64,000 nucleotides of DNA from Williamsia sp. 1138. Lineage in GTDB: Bacteria > Actinomycetota > Actinomycetes > Mycobacteriales > Mycobacteriaceae. The notes beneath the pieces were generated by a model. It was not told the DNA's origin. It saw only the letters and a program-made list of their open reading frames with translations, and ran no database searches. This document shows, in pieces, positions 33,070 through 42,241 of the stretch. The number at the start of each line of letters is the position of its first letter. Position 1 is the first letter of the stretch. A program made the position numbers and the translations under genes. The stretch spans positions 204,314 to 268,313 of the forward strand of contig NZ_MJEJ02000049.1 of assembly GCF_002095435.2 (NCBI RefSeq), in the 5' to 3' direction.

Positions 33070-33888
33070 ATGCCGGAACTACCTGAGGTCGAGAACGCCA
33101 GGCAAGTCGTCGAGAAAGCACTGAACCGGGTCATCGTCGACATCGACGACACCGACACCTTCGAGTGCCGCCCGCATCGCCCGGGCGAGATCGCCCGGGC
33201 ACTCAAGGGCGGCCAACTCACCGAAGCCTGCCGACGCGGCAAAGCCATGTGGTGCGAAACCGTGACCGCGGACGGGACACCCGGTCCCACTCTCGGGATC
33301 CATCTCGGTATGGGCGGGCGAATCATCGTCACCGCGCCGGATGGTGAGCAGACGTCGCGCTATGGCGGTGGTGATCCCCACGTCGGTGAACGCGACACCG
33401 ACAAGCCCGAGTGGACGCGGTTCGCCATGACGTTCGATGACGGTGGTCAACTTCGCCTCTTCGACAAGCGACGCCTCGGCAGGGTTCGTCTCGAACCCAA
33501 CATCGACGCCCTCGGCCCCGACGCCGCGGAGATCACCCGCGACGAGTTCCGACACCGCATCGGTTCCAGCGGAGCGCCGCTCAAAGCGAGGCTGCTCGAT
33601 CAAGCCGCCATCGCCGGCATCGGCAATCTGCTCGCCGACGAAGTGTTGTGGCAAAGCGAGCTGTCACCGTCGCGTCGCGCCAAAACCCTGACCACAGACG
33701 AACTGGACGAGCTACGGGTGATCCTGCGCCGCGCCATCCGGTCCGCGATCAAGAAGGGTGGCGTCCACACCGGCGAGATGATCCCGTACCGCAAGACGGA
33801 CGCCACGTGCCCACGATGTGACGCCCCGATGTCGCGTGGGACCGTCGGCGGACGGACGACATGGTGGTGTTCGCGCGAACAGTCGTGA
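33070..33888 (+). CDS. Fpg/Nei-family DNA glycosylase
   Basis: 272 residues with the catalytic N-terminus M-P-E (Pro2 forms the Schiff base, Glu3 general acid), the beta-hairpin Lys in CRRGKAMW near 59, LGIHLGMGGRI, an LLDQAAIAGIGNLLADEVLW H2TH-type helix pair, and KKGGVHTGEMIPY. The zinc finger is incomplete: CPRC is present but the distal pair reads WWCSREQS, with only one Cys. Family enzymes remove oxidised bases (8-oxoguanine, formamidopyrimidines, oxidised pyrimidines) and nick the strand. The missing ligand may mean a zincless finger or altered specificity. Confidence 0.9.
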   Translation: MPELPEVENARQVVEKALNRVIVDIDDTDTFECRPHRPGEIARALKGGQLTEACRRGKAMWCETVTADGTPGPTLGIHLGMGGRIIVTAPDGEQTSRYGGGDPHVGERDTDKPEWTRFAMTFDDGGQLRLFDKRRLGRVRLEPNIDALGPDAAEITRDEFRHRIGSSGAPLKARLLDQAAIAGIGNLLADEVLWQSELSPSRRAKTLTTDELDELRVILRRAIRSAIKKGGVHTGEMIPYRKTDATCPRCDAPMSRGTVGGRTTWWCSREQS

Positions 33889-33962
33889 CCAGTCGTGATT
33901 CGATGGGGTCAGCGCCAGCTGGACATGTCGCATTCACGAACTGCCGATAGATCGGAACGACC

Positions 33963-35285
33963 TTGACAGATTTCGACACTCTGATCGTCGGCGCAGGGAT
34001 TGCCGGACTGACCGCTGCACGAATCCTGGCGGGCCAGGGCCAGCAGGTCGTCGTCCTGGAGGCACGTGACCGGGTAGGCGGCCGGGTCTGGACGTCGCGC
34101 AGCGACGGTGAGGTCGTCGACCAGGGCGCGTCCTGGATTCACGGTGTCGACGGCAACCCTGTCGCCGACGCAGTCGACGCCTTCGGCATGCGGACCGTCG
34201 AGTTCACCGTCGGCAGCTACCAACCCGACGGGCGACCGATCGCCTATTACTCCCCCACCGGAACCCGTCTGAGCGACGAGACCACCGAGCGATTTGTGTC
34301 TGATATCTACTCGTTCAACGAGTACTTCGCGACGACCATCGCCGCATCGGAACCCCACACTTCCTTCGGCGAGGCGGTGGAAACGACGTTCAGCCAATTG
34401 AAGTGGGACGACGACCGGGCGATGCGAGTTCGGGAGTTCCTACGCCACCGGACCGAGGAGCAACTCGGCGTGTGGCTCGACGACCTCGACGCGCACGGTC
34501 TCGACGACGATGCGATCGACGGGGACGAAGTCGTGTTCCCCGACGGTTACGACGAACTCGCCACGCATTTGGCCCAGGGACTCGATGTAAGGCTCCAGCA
34601 TGAGGTGACGCGTGTGACGTGGACGCCCGACGGTGCTACCGCCGACACCCGCCATGGCCCGTTCTCCGCCGCCCGAATCGTGGTCACAATCCCGATCGGG
34701 GTGCTGAAGTCACCAGAGTTCGTGATCGATCCGCCACTGCCCGAACACCATTCGCAGGCCTTGGACAGGCTCGAGATGAACGCGTTCGAGAAGGTTTTCC
34801 TGCGGTTCCCCCACAAGTTCTGGGACGACGACGTCTACGCGATTCGCCAACAGGGTGAGGCCGGTCGATGGTGGCATTCCTGGTACGACGTGTCCGACGC
34901 GCATGGCTCCCCGACACTGTTGACATTCGCGGCAGGCCCCTGTGCCCGGGAAACGCGCGCGTGGTCGGACGAGCACATCGCGAACTCCGTCCTCGACGCA
35001 CTCCGCGGGCTGTACGGCGAGCGTGTCGTCGAACCCGATCGAGTGCACGTCACCCGCTGGCAAGACGACCCGTACTCACGCGGCTCATATTCGTACATGA
35101 CGGTGGGGTCGGACCGAAGCGACCACGACGACCTGTCCATCCCGATCGAGAACGTGCTCTACCTGTCCGGCGAAGCCACCTGGACCGACGATCCATCGAC
35201 CGTGACCGCCGCCGTGAAATCAGGACATCGAACAGCCGAACAAATCCTAGGTCGCCCGGTGTCGTACGTGGATATATGGGGCTAA
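33963..35285 (+). CDS. FAD-dependent amine oxidase (flavin monoamine oxidase family)
   Basis: 440 residues from TTG 33963. The FAD-binding beta-alpha-beta is complete (DTLIVGAGIAGLTAARILAGQ), followed by EARDRVGGRVWT, WIHGVDGNPV and the C-terminal FAD contact YLSGEATWTDDPSTVTAAVKSG. It resembles polyamine/monoamine oxidases of the LSD1 fold. No signal sequence is seen. A weak ribosome site (CGGAA) precedes the TTG. Its last residues (LGRPVSYVDIWG) lie at the junction where the AT-richer island begins, so the island may have replaced its original C-terminal codons. The amine substrate is unknown. Confidence 0.87.
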   Translation: MTDFDTLIVGAGIAGLTAARILAGQGQQVVVLEARDRVGGRVWTSRSDGEVVDQGASWIHGVDGNPVADAVDAFGMRTVEFTVGSYQPDGRPIAYYSPTGTRLSDETTERFVSDIYSFNEYFATTIAASEPHTSFGEAVETTFSQLKWDDDRAMRVREFLRHRTEEQLGVWLDDLDAHGLDDDAIDGDEVVFPDGYDELATHLAQGLDVRLQHEVTRVTWTPDGATADTRHGPFSAARIVVTIPIGVLKSPEFVIDPPLPEHHSQALDRLEMNAFEKVFLRFPHKFWDDDVYAIRQQGEAGRWWHSWYDVSDAHGSPTLLTFAAGPCARETRAWSDEHIANSVLDALRGLYGERVVEPDRVHVTRWQDDPYSRGSYSYMTVGSDRSDHDDLSIPIENVLYLSGEATWTDDPSTVTAAVKSGHRTAEQILGRPVSYVDIWG

Positions 35286-35388
35286 TTAGAGCCAGTTCAA
35301 ATTCGCAAATATTCTGAGTCGCGATAGACGGTCGCACTCGCCGGTGTCGAAATAACAACCGTAATTCTTGGACTTGGCGTAGTGGCAA

Positions 35389-36984
35389 CTACCCACTTAG
35401 GTACTCAATAACTGCGGTGATCGCTGCGTTGCGCATTTGTCGAGAACGAACGATACCGACATAGTAGAGCGTTTGAAACGTCTCTTCTTTCGAGTCCAAG
35501 ACCTCGCCAATGGTCTTGAGTTCGAGTTCTCGCAGCTTATCAAGCTGAAATTCCGTTAGATCTAGCTCAGTCACAGGGGAGGAAAGCCTGGCCTCGAGCG
35601 CTACATTTCCGTCACGCTCCAGATTCTCAAGAGAAAAATCTTGGATTGTCCGATACGAAAAGTGATTCGCCCCAAATTCCTGCATCCTTTTGATACTTAG
35701 CGACTTCCGCAAGCGCGATCCATACGCTATTGGGTCCGAATCTTGAGCTAGGTTGCACCCGATATTCACCATGTATCGGGTGCCAACCTCGCTTCGCGTA
35801 GCCCGAATACCGGACACACCTTCCTGCAAGATTCCGCTATAACAAAGCAGTCGCAACGCTTCGCGAGCAACCCTAGGCGCGTCTCGATGAATCCACACAG
35901 CGGAAGACATTTCTCGGTCCCTCTGATTTCTAGCATGCAACTCCGGCAGAACGTCTGCTTCGAGGAAATTGCGCCCCCAATCGATCAGGCCGCGGTGTCC
36001 AGGATAGCGCTCTGCAAGGGTTGAGTGTTCCGCCCAAATTTCTTCGCGGTAGTATTCCTTGATAGTTTCCTGAACGAGCCCTCGCCGCAACGGCGTGCTT
36101 CGGGATAACGTTTTTAGCAAAATCCTCGGATTTCCTGTTGCGGCAAAGGCCAGGGTGTCAAAGACTTCGCCGTACTGCTCGATTTCTCTCTTACGACCAG
36201 GGTCTTGCTTAAGCACTATCTCGCGCATCGCCGCAGAATATGTCGAATCACCAACCGGACGCTCTACGTCTAACACTGTGGCGTCGTGGCTAGGTTGAAA
36301 CGACTCTCCATACGCGGTAGCACCAGGGTAGACCGCGGCTTTAACGGACAGATATGGGCTACGCAGATCTCTCATCAACGTAAAGAATTGACGCTGCTGT
36401 TCTGGAATGAAAACATGAGCAGCTTCGTCGATCAGAAGCGCAATTCGAGAGATATCCAGATCCTCACATAGCTCCTCGATAGCTTGTCTTATTTCTTCGG
36501 GCTCAGGAATTACACCTGAGCGATCAGGGGCTTCACCCTTCTTCCAGAACTGCTCAAAACCGCCCACAACTTTATCCATCAATGATGATTTAGACGCCGA
36601 CACGTGTTCAGTTCCCGCAAGCTCGGCGAGCGCTGAATTATCAGGTACGTCCAGACCATATAGCGTTATAGAACGCCGGATGCTAGCCGTAATTTTGGCG
36701 GTCATCCAAGGAAGAAAACCCGCTTCAGTCTGTCGAATGAGACCAGCTCGGGCGAATGTCAAATAGACGGGTAAAATCTTGTCACTGGCGAAGTCTCGCT
36801 TCATTTCCGCCTCAGCGACACGAAGCAAGAATGATTTTCCCACGCCGCGGCTGCCTCGCAACAGAACAGCACTTCTACCTTTTAGCGAGTCAATTATTCG
36901 GCGGTCACCCGTGGTCTCGACAAAATAATTCAGAACTTCGTCGAGTTTCAAGTCCTCAGTCCGATAGAATAATTCCTGCGGCAT
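35389..36984 (-). CDS. P-loop STAND/ORC-like ATPase of an acquired island
   Basis: 531 residues with G+C about half, against roughly two thirds around it. It has Walker A GSRGVGKS (44-51), Walker B IALLIDEAA (Asp186, Glu187) and a sensor 2-like GNPR (284-287), followed by winged-helix-type helices. The last 55 residues (TEFQLDKLRELELKTIGEVL, then YYVGIVRSRQMRNAAI) resemble a helix-hairpin-helix as in RNAP alpha CTD. ORC-CDC6/STAND-type ATPases with such tails occur in defence systems, but I cannot name a family. It follows the 36989 gene on the same strand with a four-base gap, so the two form an operon. Confidence 0.75.
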   Translation of the reverse strand: MPQELFYRTEDLKLDEVLNYFVETTGDRRIIDSLKGRSAVLLRGSRGVGKSFLLRVAEAEMKRDFASDKILPVYLTFARAGLIRQTEAGFLPWMTAKITASIRRSITLYGLDVPDNSALAELAGTEHVSASKSSLMDKVVGGFEQFWKKGEAPDRSGVIPEPEEIRQAIEELCEDLDISRIALLIDEAAHVFIPEQQRQFFTLMRDLRSPYLSVKAAVYPGATAYGESFQPSHDATVLDVERPVGDSTYSAAMREIVLKQDPGRKREIEQYGEVFDTLAFAATGNPRILLKTLSRSTPLRRGLVQETIKEYYREEIWAEHSTLAERYPGHRGLIDWGRNFLEADVLPELHARNQRDREMSSAVWIHRDAPRVAREALRLLCYSGILQEGVSGIRATRSEVGTRYMVNIGCNLAQDSDPIAYGSRLRKSLSIKRMQEFGANHFSYRTIQDFSLENLERDGNVALEARLSSPVTELDLTEFQLDKLRELELKTIGEVLDSKEETFQTLYYVGIVRSRQMRNAAITAVIEYLSG

Positions 36985-36988
36985 CCCG

Positions 36989-37702
36989 TCAATCCCCTGT
37001 CATGTGCAGAACTTGCCGAACCGCCGGTACGTGTCCAAAGTGGGCGATGATTGTCTGTTGTAGCACCGAGTCCGAATTAGCCTCGAGATCTTGCCCATAT
37101 CGCACATATAGAAGAAACAAAACGACGCGCGCCGAAGATGTCGCACGATTACACCAATCAATTACGAGCCCCGGCGCGGGTTCTATTGCTTCTGGGAGCT
37201 GACGCGATATTCGGTCCTTGCCGTGCACGAATTGCGAACAATACCGATAGTTTTCAAGAGCATGGTGCGAATACTCGGCCGCCACTTCAGTTAGTTGTGG
37301 AGCAAACTCGCGTACGAATGGCTTTGACAAGACCCCATCATCAGCGCTTAAAGCTCCAGACCACGAGAAGTCAGTGCGGTCTGATATCCATTGCCGCCGC
37401 TCGAATTCGTTAACCGAGAAATGGATAGACGCGAAACTTAGTTCAAGAAAGAGCCGCAATGACGAATATGCCTGTCGATACAGGCCGGATGAGATGCTGT
37501 ACTCCGCCAGCGCCAGTTCCCGACGCGCCGCTTCAAGCTGACTGATAGTGGGGCCTGACAGACGGCTCAGCCACAGGGCAATGTCTGAGTCAGCCTGATG
37601 GACCTCGCCAAGATCCGCTCTGTGGGTTTGTAGAGCTGCCTCGCGACAACGCCGGCCTGCATCAGCAATAGCTTGGAGGTGTTCGTCGATACTAGAACTC
37701 AC
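36989..37702 (-). CDS. Helical protein with RX6H motif (HEPN-like candidate) of an acquired island
   Basis: 237 residues, mostly helical, low in Gly/Pro. The segment YRYCSQFVHGKD has Arg153 and His160 (R-X6-H) on one predicted helix, the pattern of HEPN RNases (RX4-6H) and also of some non-catalytic HEPN-like families. No other fold motif is visible. G+C is about half, like its partner. It is the first gene of the two-gene unit and starts 57 bases from the 3' end of tRNA-Pro. A toxin/effector role with the ATPase as sensor is an inference; it could equally be a structural partner. Confidence 0.65.
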   Translation of the reverse strand: MSSSIDEHLQAIADAGRRCREAALQTHRADLGEVHQADSDIALWLSRLSGPTISQLEAARRELALAEYSISSGLYRQAYSSLRLFLELSFASIHFSVNEFERRQWISDRTDFSWSGALSADDGVLSKPFVREFAPQLTEVAAEYSHHALENYRYCSQFVHGKDRISRQLPEAIEPAPGLVIDWCNRATSSARVVLFLLYVRYGQDLEANSDSVLQQTIIAHFGHVPAVRQVLHMTGD

Positions 37703-37731
37703 TAGGCCCCCGAGCCATCTGACTGAAATCA

Positions 37732-37750
37732 GACCCCAGAATTACTGGGG
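37732..37750 (-). terminator. Hairpin just downstream of tRNA-Pro
   Basis: CCCCAG-AATTA-CTGGGG stem (37734-37750), nine bases beyond the tRNA 3' end on the minus strand and followed by TCTGATTTC. It probably terminates the tRNA transcript. It may instead belong to the leader of the island operon. Confidence 0.45.
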
Positions 37751-37758
37751 CCACACCG

Positions 37759-37832
37759 TCGGGCTGACAGGATTTGAACCTGCGACCACTTGACCCCCAG
37801 TCAAGCACGCTACCAAACTGCGCCACAGCCCG
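37759..37832 (-). tRNA. tRNA-Pro (GGG anticodon)
   Basis: 74 nucleotides folding as a cloverleaf. Acceptor stem CGGGCTG/CAGCCCG, D arm GGCGCAGTTTGGTAGC, anticodon stem CTTGA/TCAAG enclosing CTGGGGG (anticodon GGG), and T arm CAGGTTCAAATCCTG. CCA is not encoded. The island gene begins 57 bases from its 3' end. Confidence 0.97.
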
Positions 37833-37906
37833 TTGCGGCTGTTTTCCGGCCGCCGCATGAGATTACCTCAGGCACCACCTACACCGAAAATCGCCTGGCA
37901 GAAGAG

Positions 37907-38365
37907 CTACTCCAGGTCTTCGATCAGCTTTGCTCGCAACCGGCCGAGCATCGAAACGAGCTCGACCTTTTCTTGCTCGGTGAGCACCGACAAGGTCTTC
38001 TGATGGACACTCCACATGAGTTCGTGGCCTTCGGCGAGCACCTTCGATCCCGAGTCCGTCACGTAGTGCCCGATCGACCGGCCCTTGAGCTGCTCGCGAC
38101 GGATGTATCCGGTTTCCTCGATCCGAGCCGACAACTGGGCGACGGCCTGCGGGGTGGCCAACGTGACGACAGCAAGATCAGCCCCGGTGATACCCGGCTG
38201 CCTGGAGATGGCCTTGAGGAGATTGAACTGGGCGAACGTCAAGCCGATCCGGGTGACCAGCGGATCCGCGCGACGGACCGACAGATGGTGGATGTCTTTG
38301 ACCAGCAAACCGAACGAGGTGAGATCAGGCGTGGATTCCCCATCGCCGTACGCCTGCGTCATCAT
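37907..38365 (-). CDS. MarR-family transcriptional regulator
   Basis: 152 residues starting at ATG 38365 (ATG and GTG alternatives lie within one codon). MarR features are GLTFAQFNLLKAISRQPG, the winged-helix core TGADLAVVTLATPQAVAQLSARIEETGYI and wing RREQLKGRSIGHYVTDSG. The helix pair at the C-terminus dimerises. It is the second gene after the MFS transporter; their stop and start overlap (TGATG). A dyad upstream of the transporter is the probable operator, making this an autoregulated efflux operon. The inducer is unknown. Confidence 0.88.
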   Translation of the reverse strand: MMTQAYGDGESTPDLTSFGLLVKDIHHLSVRRADPLVTRIGLTFAQFNLLKAISRQPGITGADLAVVTLATPQAVAQLSARIEETGYIRREQLKGRSIGHYVTDSGSKVLAEGHELMWSVHQKTLSVLTEQEKVELVSMLGRLRAKLIEDLE

Positions 38366-39960
38366 CACCTCGCCGATGCCCGAACGTTGCGCGCGTTGAC
38401 GGCCAATCGCGCAAACACTGCCCCGGAGACTACCGCCACCACCAGCGCCACGGCGGCCGCCACCAGGGCCGTGTTGTGCAGAGCGCTGGTCTGGGCCATG
38501 CCGAATGCCTCGGCAACCGGAGATCCCGGCGCGGCGCTGTGTGCCAGCGCGCCACCGCGCTGCACGCCGTACTCGTCGAGCAGCGCCGTTCCATCCCGCC
38601 GAGCGCCTGTGTCCGCGACCTTCGAGATGTTCTCAGTGGCAGCGGTATTGGCCCACGACACGAGGAGCACACCGAAGACCGCAGGACCCATCGCCCCGCC
38701 GAACTGGCGGATCGCGTTGATACCTGCGCTCGCCATACCCGCCTGATGCAGTGGAACGGCGTTCACCGCGGCCGACGTGACGGTCGGCAGCACGATCCCC
38801 ATGCCGAAGCCCGCGATCGCAAGCCTCCAGCCGACGTCCCAGAGCGACGAGTGCAACTCCATGCCCGAGAGCACGACGAATCCGAGGGCCAACACCACCA
38901 GACCGGTCACCAGCACCACGCCCGTTCCCAGTCGGTGGATCAGTACTCCGGCAAGTTGAGAGCCGATGGCGCAAGCGACGAACAAGAAGACCAGCCGCCC
39001 GGCCATCATGAGGGCGTCGAGATGTTGTGCGCCGCCCAGGAAGATCGAAAGCAGGAACACCAGACCCAGGTAGGCGAACATCGCGACGGCCGCGGCGCCG
39101 GCCGCCACCGCGAATACCGGGTTGGCGAACAGCTTCATGTCGAGCATCGGCGAGTCGGTCTGCAGCTCGATCGCGATGAAACCACCCAGCGCGAGTAGCC
39201 CGATCACTATCGCGACCCACGAGTGGGGTGACCCGAATCCTCCCGCACCCCCTTCGATGACCCCGTCCACGATGCCGACGATCGCCACGATGGCCAGTAC
39301 CTGTCCCGGGAGGTCGGCACGCCGGCCGTGTGCTGCCGACGATTCGCCCATCGCCCACTGCGCCACCAGACCCACGATCAGGGCGAGCGGAATGATGACG
39401 ACGAATATCCAGTGCCAGCTGGCGACTTGGAGTACCGCGCCGCCGACGAACCCGCCGACCGCCAGCGAGAGCACCATGGTCGCCGCCCACAGACCGATCC
39501 ACCGGCTGCGCTTGCGGAAGTCGGTCTCCGCCGCGCTGATGAGGGCCAGGCTCGACGGGATGATCGCTGCCGCACCGATACCCGAGATCAGCTGGCCGAG
39601 CCAGAGCAGATGCAGTGACGAGGAGCCGTCAAGCCATCCGGAAGCAAACGACGTCGTGCCACCGACCGCACACAAGAGCAGACCGACCTGAAAGATCCGG
39701 CGTCGGCCGAACAGGTCCCCCAGCACACCGAACGACAGGATGAGCGCCGCCATCGGGATGACGAGCAGAGAGATCACCCACTGCAGGCCGGCGGTGTCGG
39801 CCCCTGTCGAGCGGGCGATCGAACTGAGCGACACCGAGAGCATCGTGATCGGCGCGAACGCGACAAACAGGCCCGCACAGGCGATCAGCACGGTCCTGAG
39901 GACGTTCACCTCGACGTGGTTGCGGCGTGTAGGCGCGATCGCGGAATCCAAACCAGTCAT
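38365..39960 (-). CDS. MFS transporter, DHA2 family (about 14 membrane segments)
   Basis: 531 residues from ATG 39960. It has the EmrB/QacA-type pattern: motif A LGDLFGRRRIFQVG after TM2, motif D-like SGIGAAAIIPSSLALIS, and motif C LAVGGFVGGAV. A loop of about 60 residues between the later segments (TEFGARRDGTALLDEYG-type region) precedes the last TM. Substrates of the family are lipophilic drugs, cations or metabolites. It is co-transcribed with marR. An in-frame TTG at 39966 is an alternative start. It lies next to a tRNA but its GC matches the core genome. Confidence 0.85.
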   Translation of the reverse strand: MTGLDSAIAPTRRNHVEVNVLRTVLIACAGLFVAFAPITMLSVSLSSIARSTGADTAGLQWVISLLVIPMAALILSFGVLGDLFGRRRIFQVGLLLCAVGGTTSFASGWLDGSSSLHLLWLGQLISGIGAAAIIPSSLALISAAETDFRKRSRWIGLWAATMVLSLAVGGFVGGAVLQVASWHWIFVVIIPLALIVGLVAQWAMGESSAAHGRRADLPGQVLAIVAIVGIVDGVIEGGAGGFGSPHSWVAIVIGLLALGGFIAIELQTDSPMLDMKLFANPVFAVAAGAAAVAMFAYLGLVFLLSIFLGGAQHLDALMMAGRLVFLFVACAIGSQLAGVLIHRLGTGVVLVTGLVVLALGFVVLSGMELHSSLWDVGWRLAIAGFGMGIVLPTVTSAAVNAVPLHQAGMASAGINAIRQFGGAMGPAVFGVLLVSWANTAATENISKVADTGARRDGTALLDEYGVQRGGALAHSAAPGSPVAEAFGMAQTSALHNTALVAAAVALVVAVVSGAVFARLAVNARNVRASAR

Positions 39961-39997
39961 GCTCAAACCTCTCGACGCATAGTAGCAAGAACTTTAT

Positions 39998-40011
39998 ATC
40001 AACGTCTTGAT
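39998..40011. promoter_or_regulatory. Candidate MarR operator upstream of the MFS gene
   Basis: ATCAA-CGTC-TTGAT inverted repeat (five-bp perfect arms), 38 bases before the transporter start and in the most AT-rich part of the gap. MarR proteins bind dyads of this type with A/T-rich half-sites. Confidence 0.5.
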
Positions 40012-40070
40012 TCAATGGCAAGGGCTTGATTCGCATGCGGTTTGGCCTCATGGCCGGTTCGTACGACGAC

Positions 40071-40103
40071 GTCGGCCCCGGTCACTTTCTGACCGGGGCC
40101 GAC
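40071..40103 (-). terminator. Strong hairpin downstream of der
   Basis: Perfect 14-bp stem GTCGGCCCCGGTCA / TGACCGGGGCCGAC with loop CTTTC, 12 bases beyond the der stop codon. It probably ends the scpA-scpB-rluB-cmk-der transcript. Confidence 0.8.
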
Positions 40104-40115
40104 GTCTCGACATCA

Positions 40116-41543
40116 CTACTTCTTGCGTTCGCGTTTCTCGCGCACCCGCACGTTCACCTTGACCGGCGAGCCGTCGAAGTTGAACTCTTCACGCAGTTTG
40201 CGTTCCAGGAAGCGGCGATAGCCGGCCTCCAGGAAGCCCGTGGTGAAGAAGACGAACGTAGGCGGGCGCGTTGCGGCCTGCGTCGCGAACAGGACACGCG
40301 GCAACCGGCCGCCACGCATCGGCGGCGGGGTCTCGGCGATGACCGCCTTGAGCCAGGTGTTGAGCTGCCCGGTGGACACCCGTTTGTCCCAGGACGCCAG
40401 GCTGGTCTCGAGCGCGGGAACGAGCCGCTGCACGGCCCGGCCGGTGTGCGCCGAGATGTTCACCTTGCGCGCCCAGGGCACCCGCGAGAGGTCGCGGTCG
40501 ACCTCTTTCTCGAGTTGCAGCCGACGGTCCTCGTCGACCAGGTCCCACTTGTTGAACGCGATCACCAACGCGCGACCGGCGTCGATGATCATCGTCAGCA
40601 CGCGTTGATCCTGCTCGGTGATGGGCTCGGAGGCGTCGATCAGCAATACCGAGACCTCGGCGGCCTCAATGGCCGAACGGGTCCGCAGCGACGCGTAGAA
40701 CTCGTGGCCACTCGACTGCTGAACCTTCTTGCGCAGGCCGGCGGTGTCGACGAAGTTCCAGATCTTGCCGCCGAGTTCGACGAGCTCGTCGACCGGATCA
40801 ACGGTGGTGCCCGCCACGTTGTCGACGACGGCGCGGTCTTCACCGGTGAGCTTGTTCATCAGCGAACTCTTGCCGACGTTGGGCTTGCCGACCAGCGACA
40901 CACGACGCGGACCGCCGGTGAGCGTTGTCTCTCTAGGGGTTTCGGGCAGCGCCTCAAGGATCTTGTCAAGAAGATCGCCGGTACCGCGGCCGTGAGCGGC
41001 AGACACCGAGTACGGCTCCCCCAGGCCCAGCGACCACAGCGCGGCGGCCTCGGATTCGATCCGCTCGTCATCGACCTTGTTGGCCGCGAGCAACACCGGG
41101 GTCTTCGAACGGCGCAACACCTTGGCGACCGCTTCGTCGGTGGTGGTGGCCCCGACGGTGGCGTCGACCACGAGCACGATGGCGTCGGCGGTCTTCATGG
41201 CCACCTCGGCCTGCCGTGCCACCGACTGCGCCATACCTTTGGCGTCGGGCTCCCAGCCGCCGGTGTCCTGCACCATGAAACGCCTGCCGGCCCACGATGC
41301 GTCATACGAGACGCGGTCGCGGGTCACGCCCGGGATGTCCTCGACGACGGCTTCACGCCGCCCGAGGATGCGGTTCACCAGCGACGACTTACCCACGTTG
41401 GGCCGTCCGACGATGGCCACGACGGGTACCGCGACCGCGGATCCTTCTTCGCCCAGCTCGGTGAACTCGCTGATGTCCCAGTCGGATTCGTCTGTCCACA
41501 GACCGTCGTCGCCGACGCCTGCTCCGTCAAAACTGTCACTCAT
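40116..41543 (-). CDS. der: Ribosome-associated GTPase Der (EngA)
   Basis: 475 residues. An acidic N-terminal tail of about 40 residues ([21 protein letters not shown] in part) is followed by two tandem GTPase domains, G1 boxes GRPNVGKSS near 48 and GKPNVGKSS near 219, with VQDTGGW and VDTAGLRKK as G3 boxes and ANKVD and FNKWD as G4. A KH-like domain ends it ([27 protein letters not shown], partial). Der is required for 50S ribosome maturation. The ATG overlaps cmk's stop by four bases. The gene order rluB-cmk-der is the conserved actinobacterial one. Confidence 0.97.
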   Translation of the reverse strand: MSDSFDGAGVGDDGLWTDESDWDISEFTELGEEGSAVAVPVVAIVGRPNVGKSSLVNRILGRREAVVEDIPGVTRDRVSYDASWAGRRFMVQDTGGWEPDAKGMAQSVARQAEVAMKTADAIVLVVDATVGATTTDEAVAKVLRRSKTPVLLAANKVDDERIESEAAALWSLGLGEPYSVSAAHGRGTGDLLDKILEALPETPRETTLTGGPRRVSLVGKPNVGKSSLMNKLTGEDRAVVDNVAGTTVDPVDELVELGGKIWNFVDTAGLRKKVQQSSGHEFYASLRTRSAIEAAEVSVLLIDASEPITEQDQRVLTMIIDAGRALVIAFNKWDLVDEDRRLQLEKEVDRDLSRVPWARKVNISAHTGRAVQRLVPALETSLASWDKRVSTGQLNTWLKAVIAETPPPMRGGRLPRVLFATQAATRPPTFVFFTTGFLEAGYRRFLERKLREEFNFDGSPVKVNVRVREKRERKK

Positions 41544-42241
41544 GCCTTTACCTCGCTCGAGCTCTCTTCATGAAAGCGACGACGCGCCAACTCGACCAGC
41601 TTGGCGATCACCTCTTCGATGCCCAGGTCGGTGGTGTCGACCTGTACTGCGTCATCGGCCGGTCGCAATGGCGAGGTGGACCTCGTCGAATCCAGATGGT
41701 CCCGCCGGATCACGTCCTCGAGCACCGTCGCATGGTCACTGTCCCTGCCTGCGGCGATGTTCTGATCGTGTCGCCGCTGGGCGCGAGCCTCGGGCGAGGC
41801 GGTCAGGAACACCTTCAGTTCCGCATCGGGAAACACAACGGTTCCGATGTCGCGGCCTTCGAGCACGCTGAGCCCACTCTGGGCCAGGTCACGCTGGGCC
41901 TGCACCAACCGGGTACGAACCGCAGGCACTGCCGACACCGCCGACACCGCACGGGTGACATCGTCCCCGCGGATCTCTGCGGTCACGTCGTCGCCGTCCA
42001 TCAGCACGATCTGCTTGTCCGGGCTGTTCGTGACCGAGATCGTCAGCTCTTCGGTTGCTTTGTCGATCGCTTCCGCGTCGTCCAGCGCCACGCCTGCACG
42101 AAGAACGCGCAACGTCGCCACGCGGTACATCGCACCGGTGTCGATGTAGTTGGCGCCCAACGCCGTTGCGACCCGACGCGACACACTCGACTTACCGGTG
42201 CCCGCAGGCCCGTCGATCGCGATAACTGCACGGTTCGTCAC
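41540..42241 (-). CDS. cmk: Cytidylate kinase
   Basis: 233 residues. P-loop [18 protein letters not shown] at the N-terminus, [14 protein letters not shown] (CMP binding), the LID region [23 protein letters not shown] and [20 protein letters not shown], which contacts substrate. It phosphorylates CMP and dCMP to the diphosphates. The stop overlaps der (ATGA) and its start overlaps rluB's stop (42238-42241), so the three genes are translationally coupled. Confidence 0.97.
   Translation of the reverse strand: MTNRAVIAIDGPAGTGKSSVSRRVATALGANYIDTGAMYRVATLRVLRAGVALDDAEAIDKATEELTISVTNSPDKQIVLMDGDDVTAEIRGDDVTRAVSAVSAVPAVRTRLVQAQRDLAQSGLSVLEGRDIGTVVFPDAELKVFLTASPEARAQRRHDQNIAAGRDSDHATVLEDVIRRDHLDSTRSTSPLRPADDAVQVDTTDLGIEEVIAKLVELARRRFHEESSSEVKA

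Noticed and set aside
35270..35310. Possible attachment-site copy of the tRNA-Pro 3' end at the far edge of the island (GGGCT followed by TTCAAAT-like bases).
   Set aside because: Aligned with the tRNA end it matches only 8 of 12 bases with gaps, no better than chance; no direct repeat could be defended.
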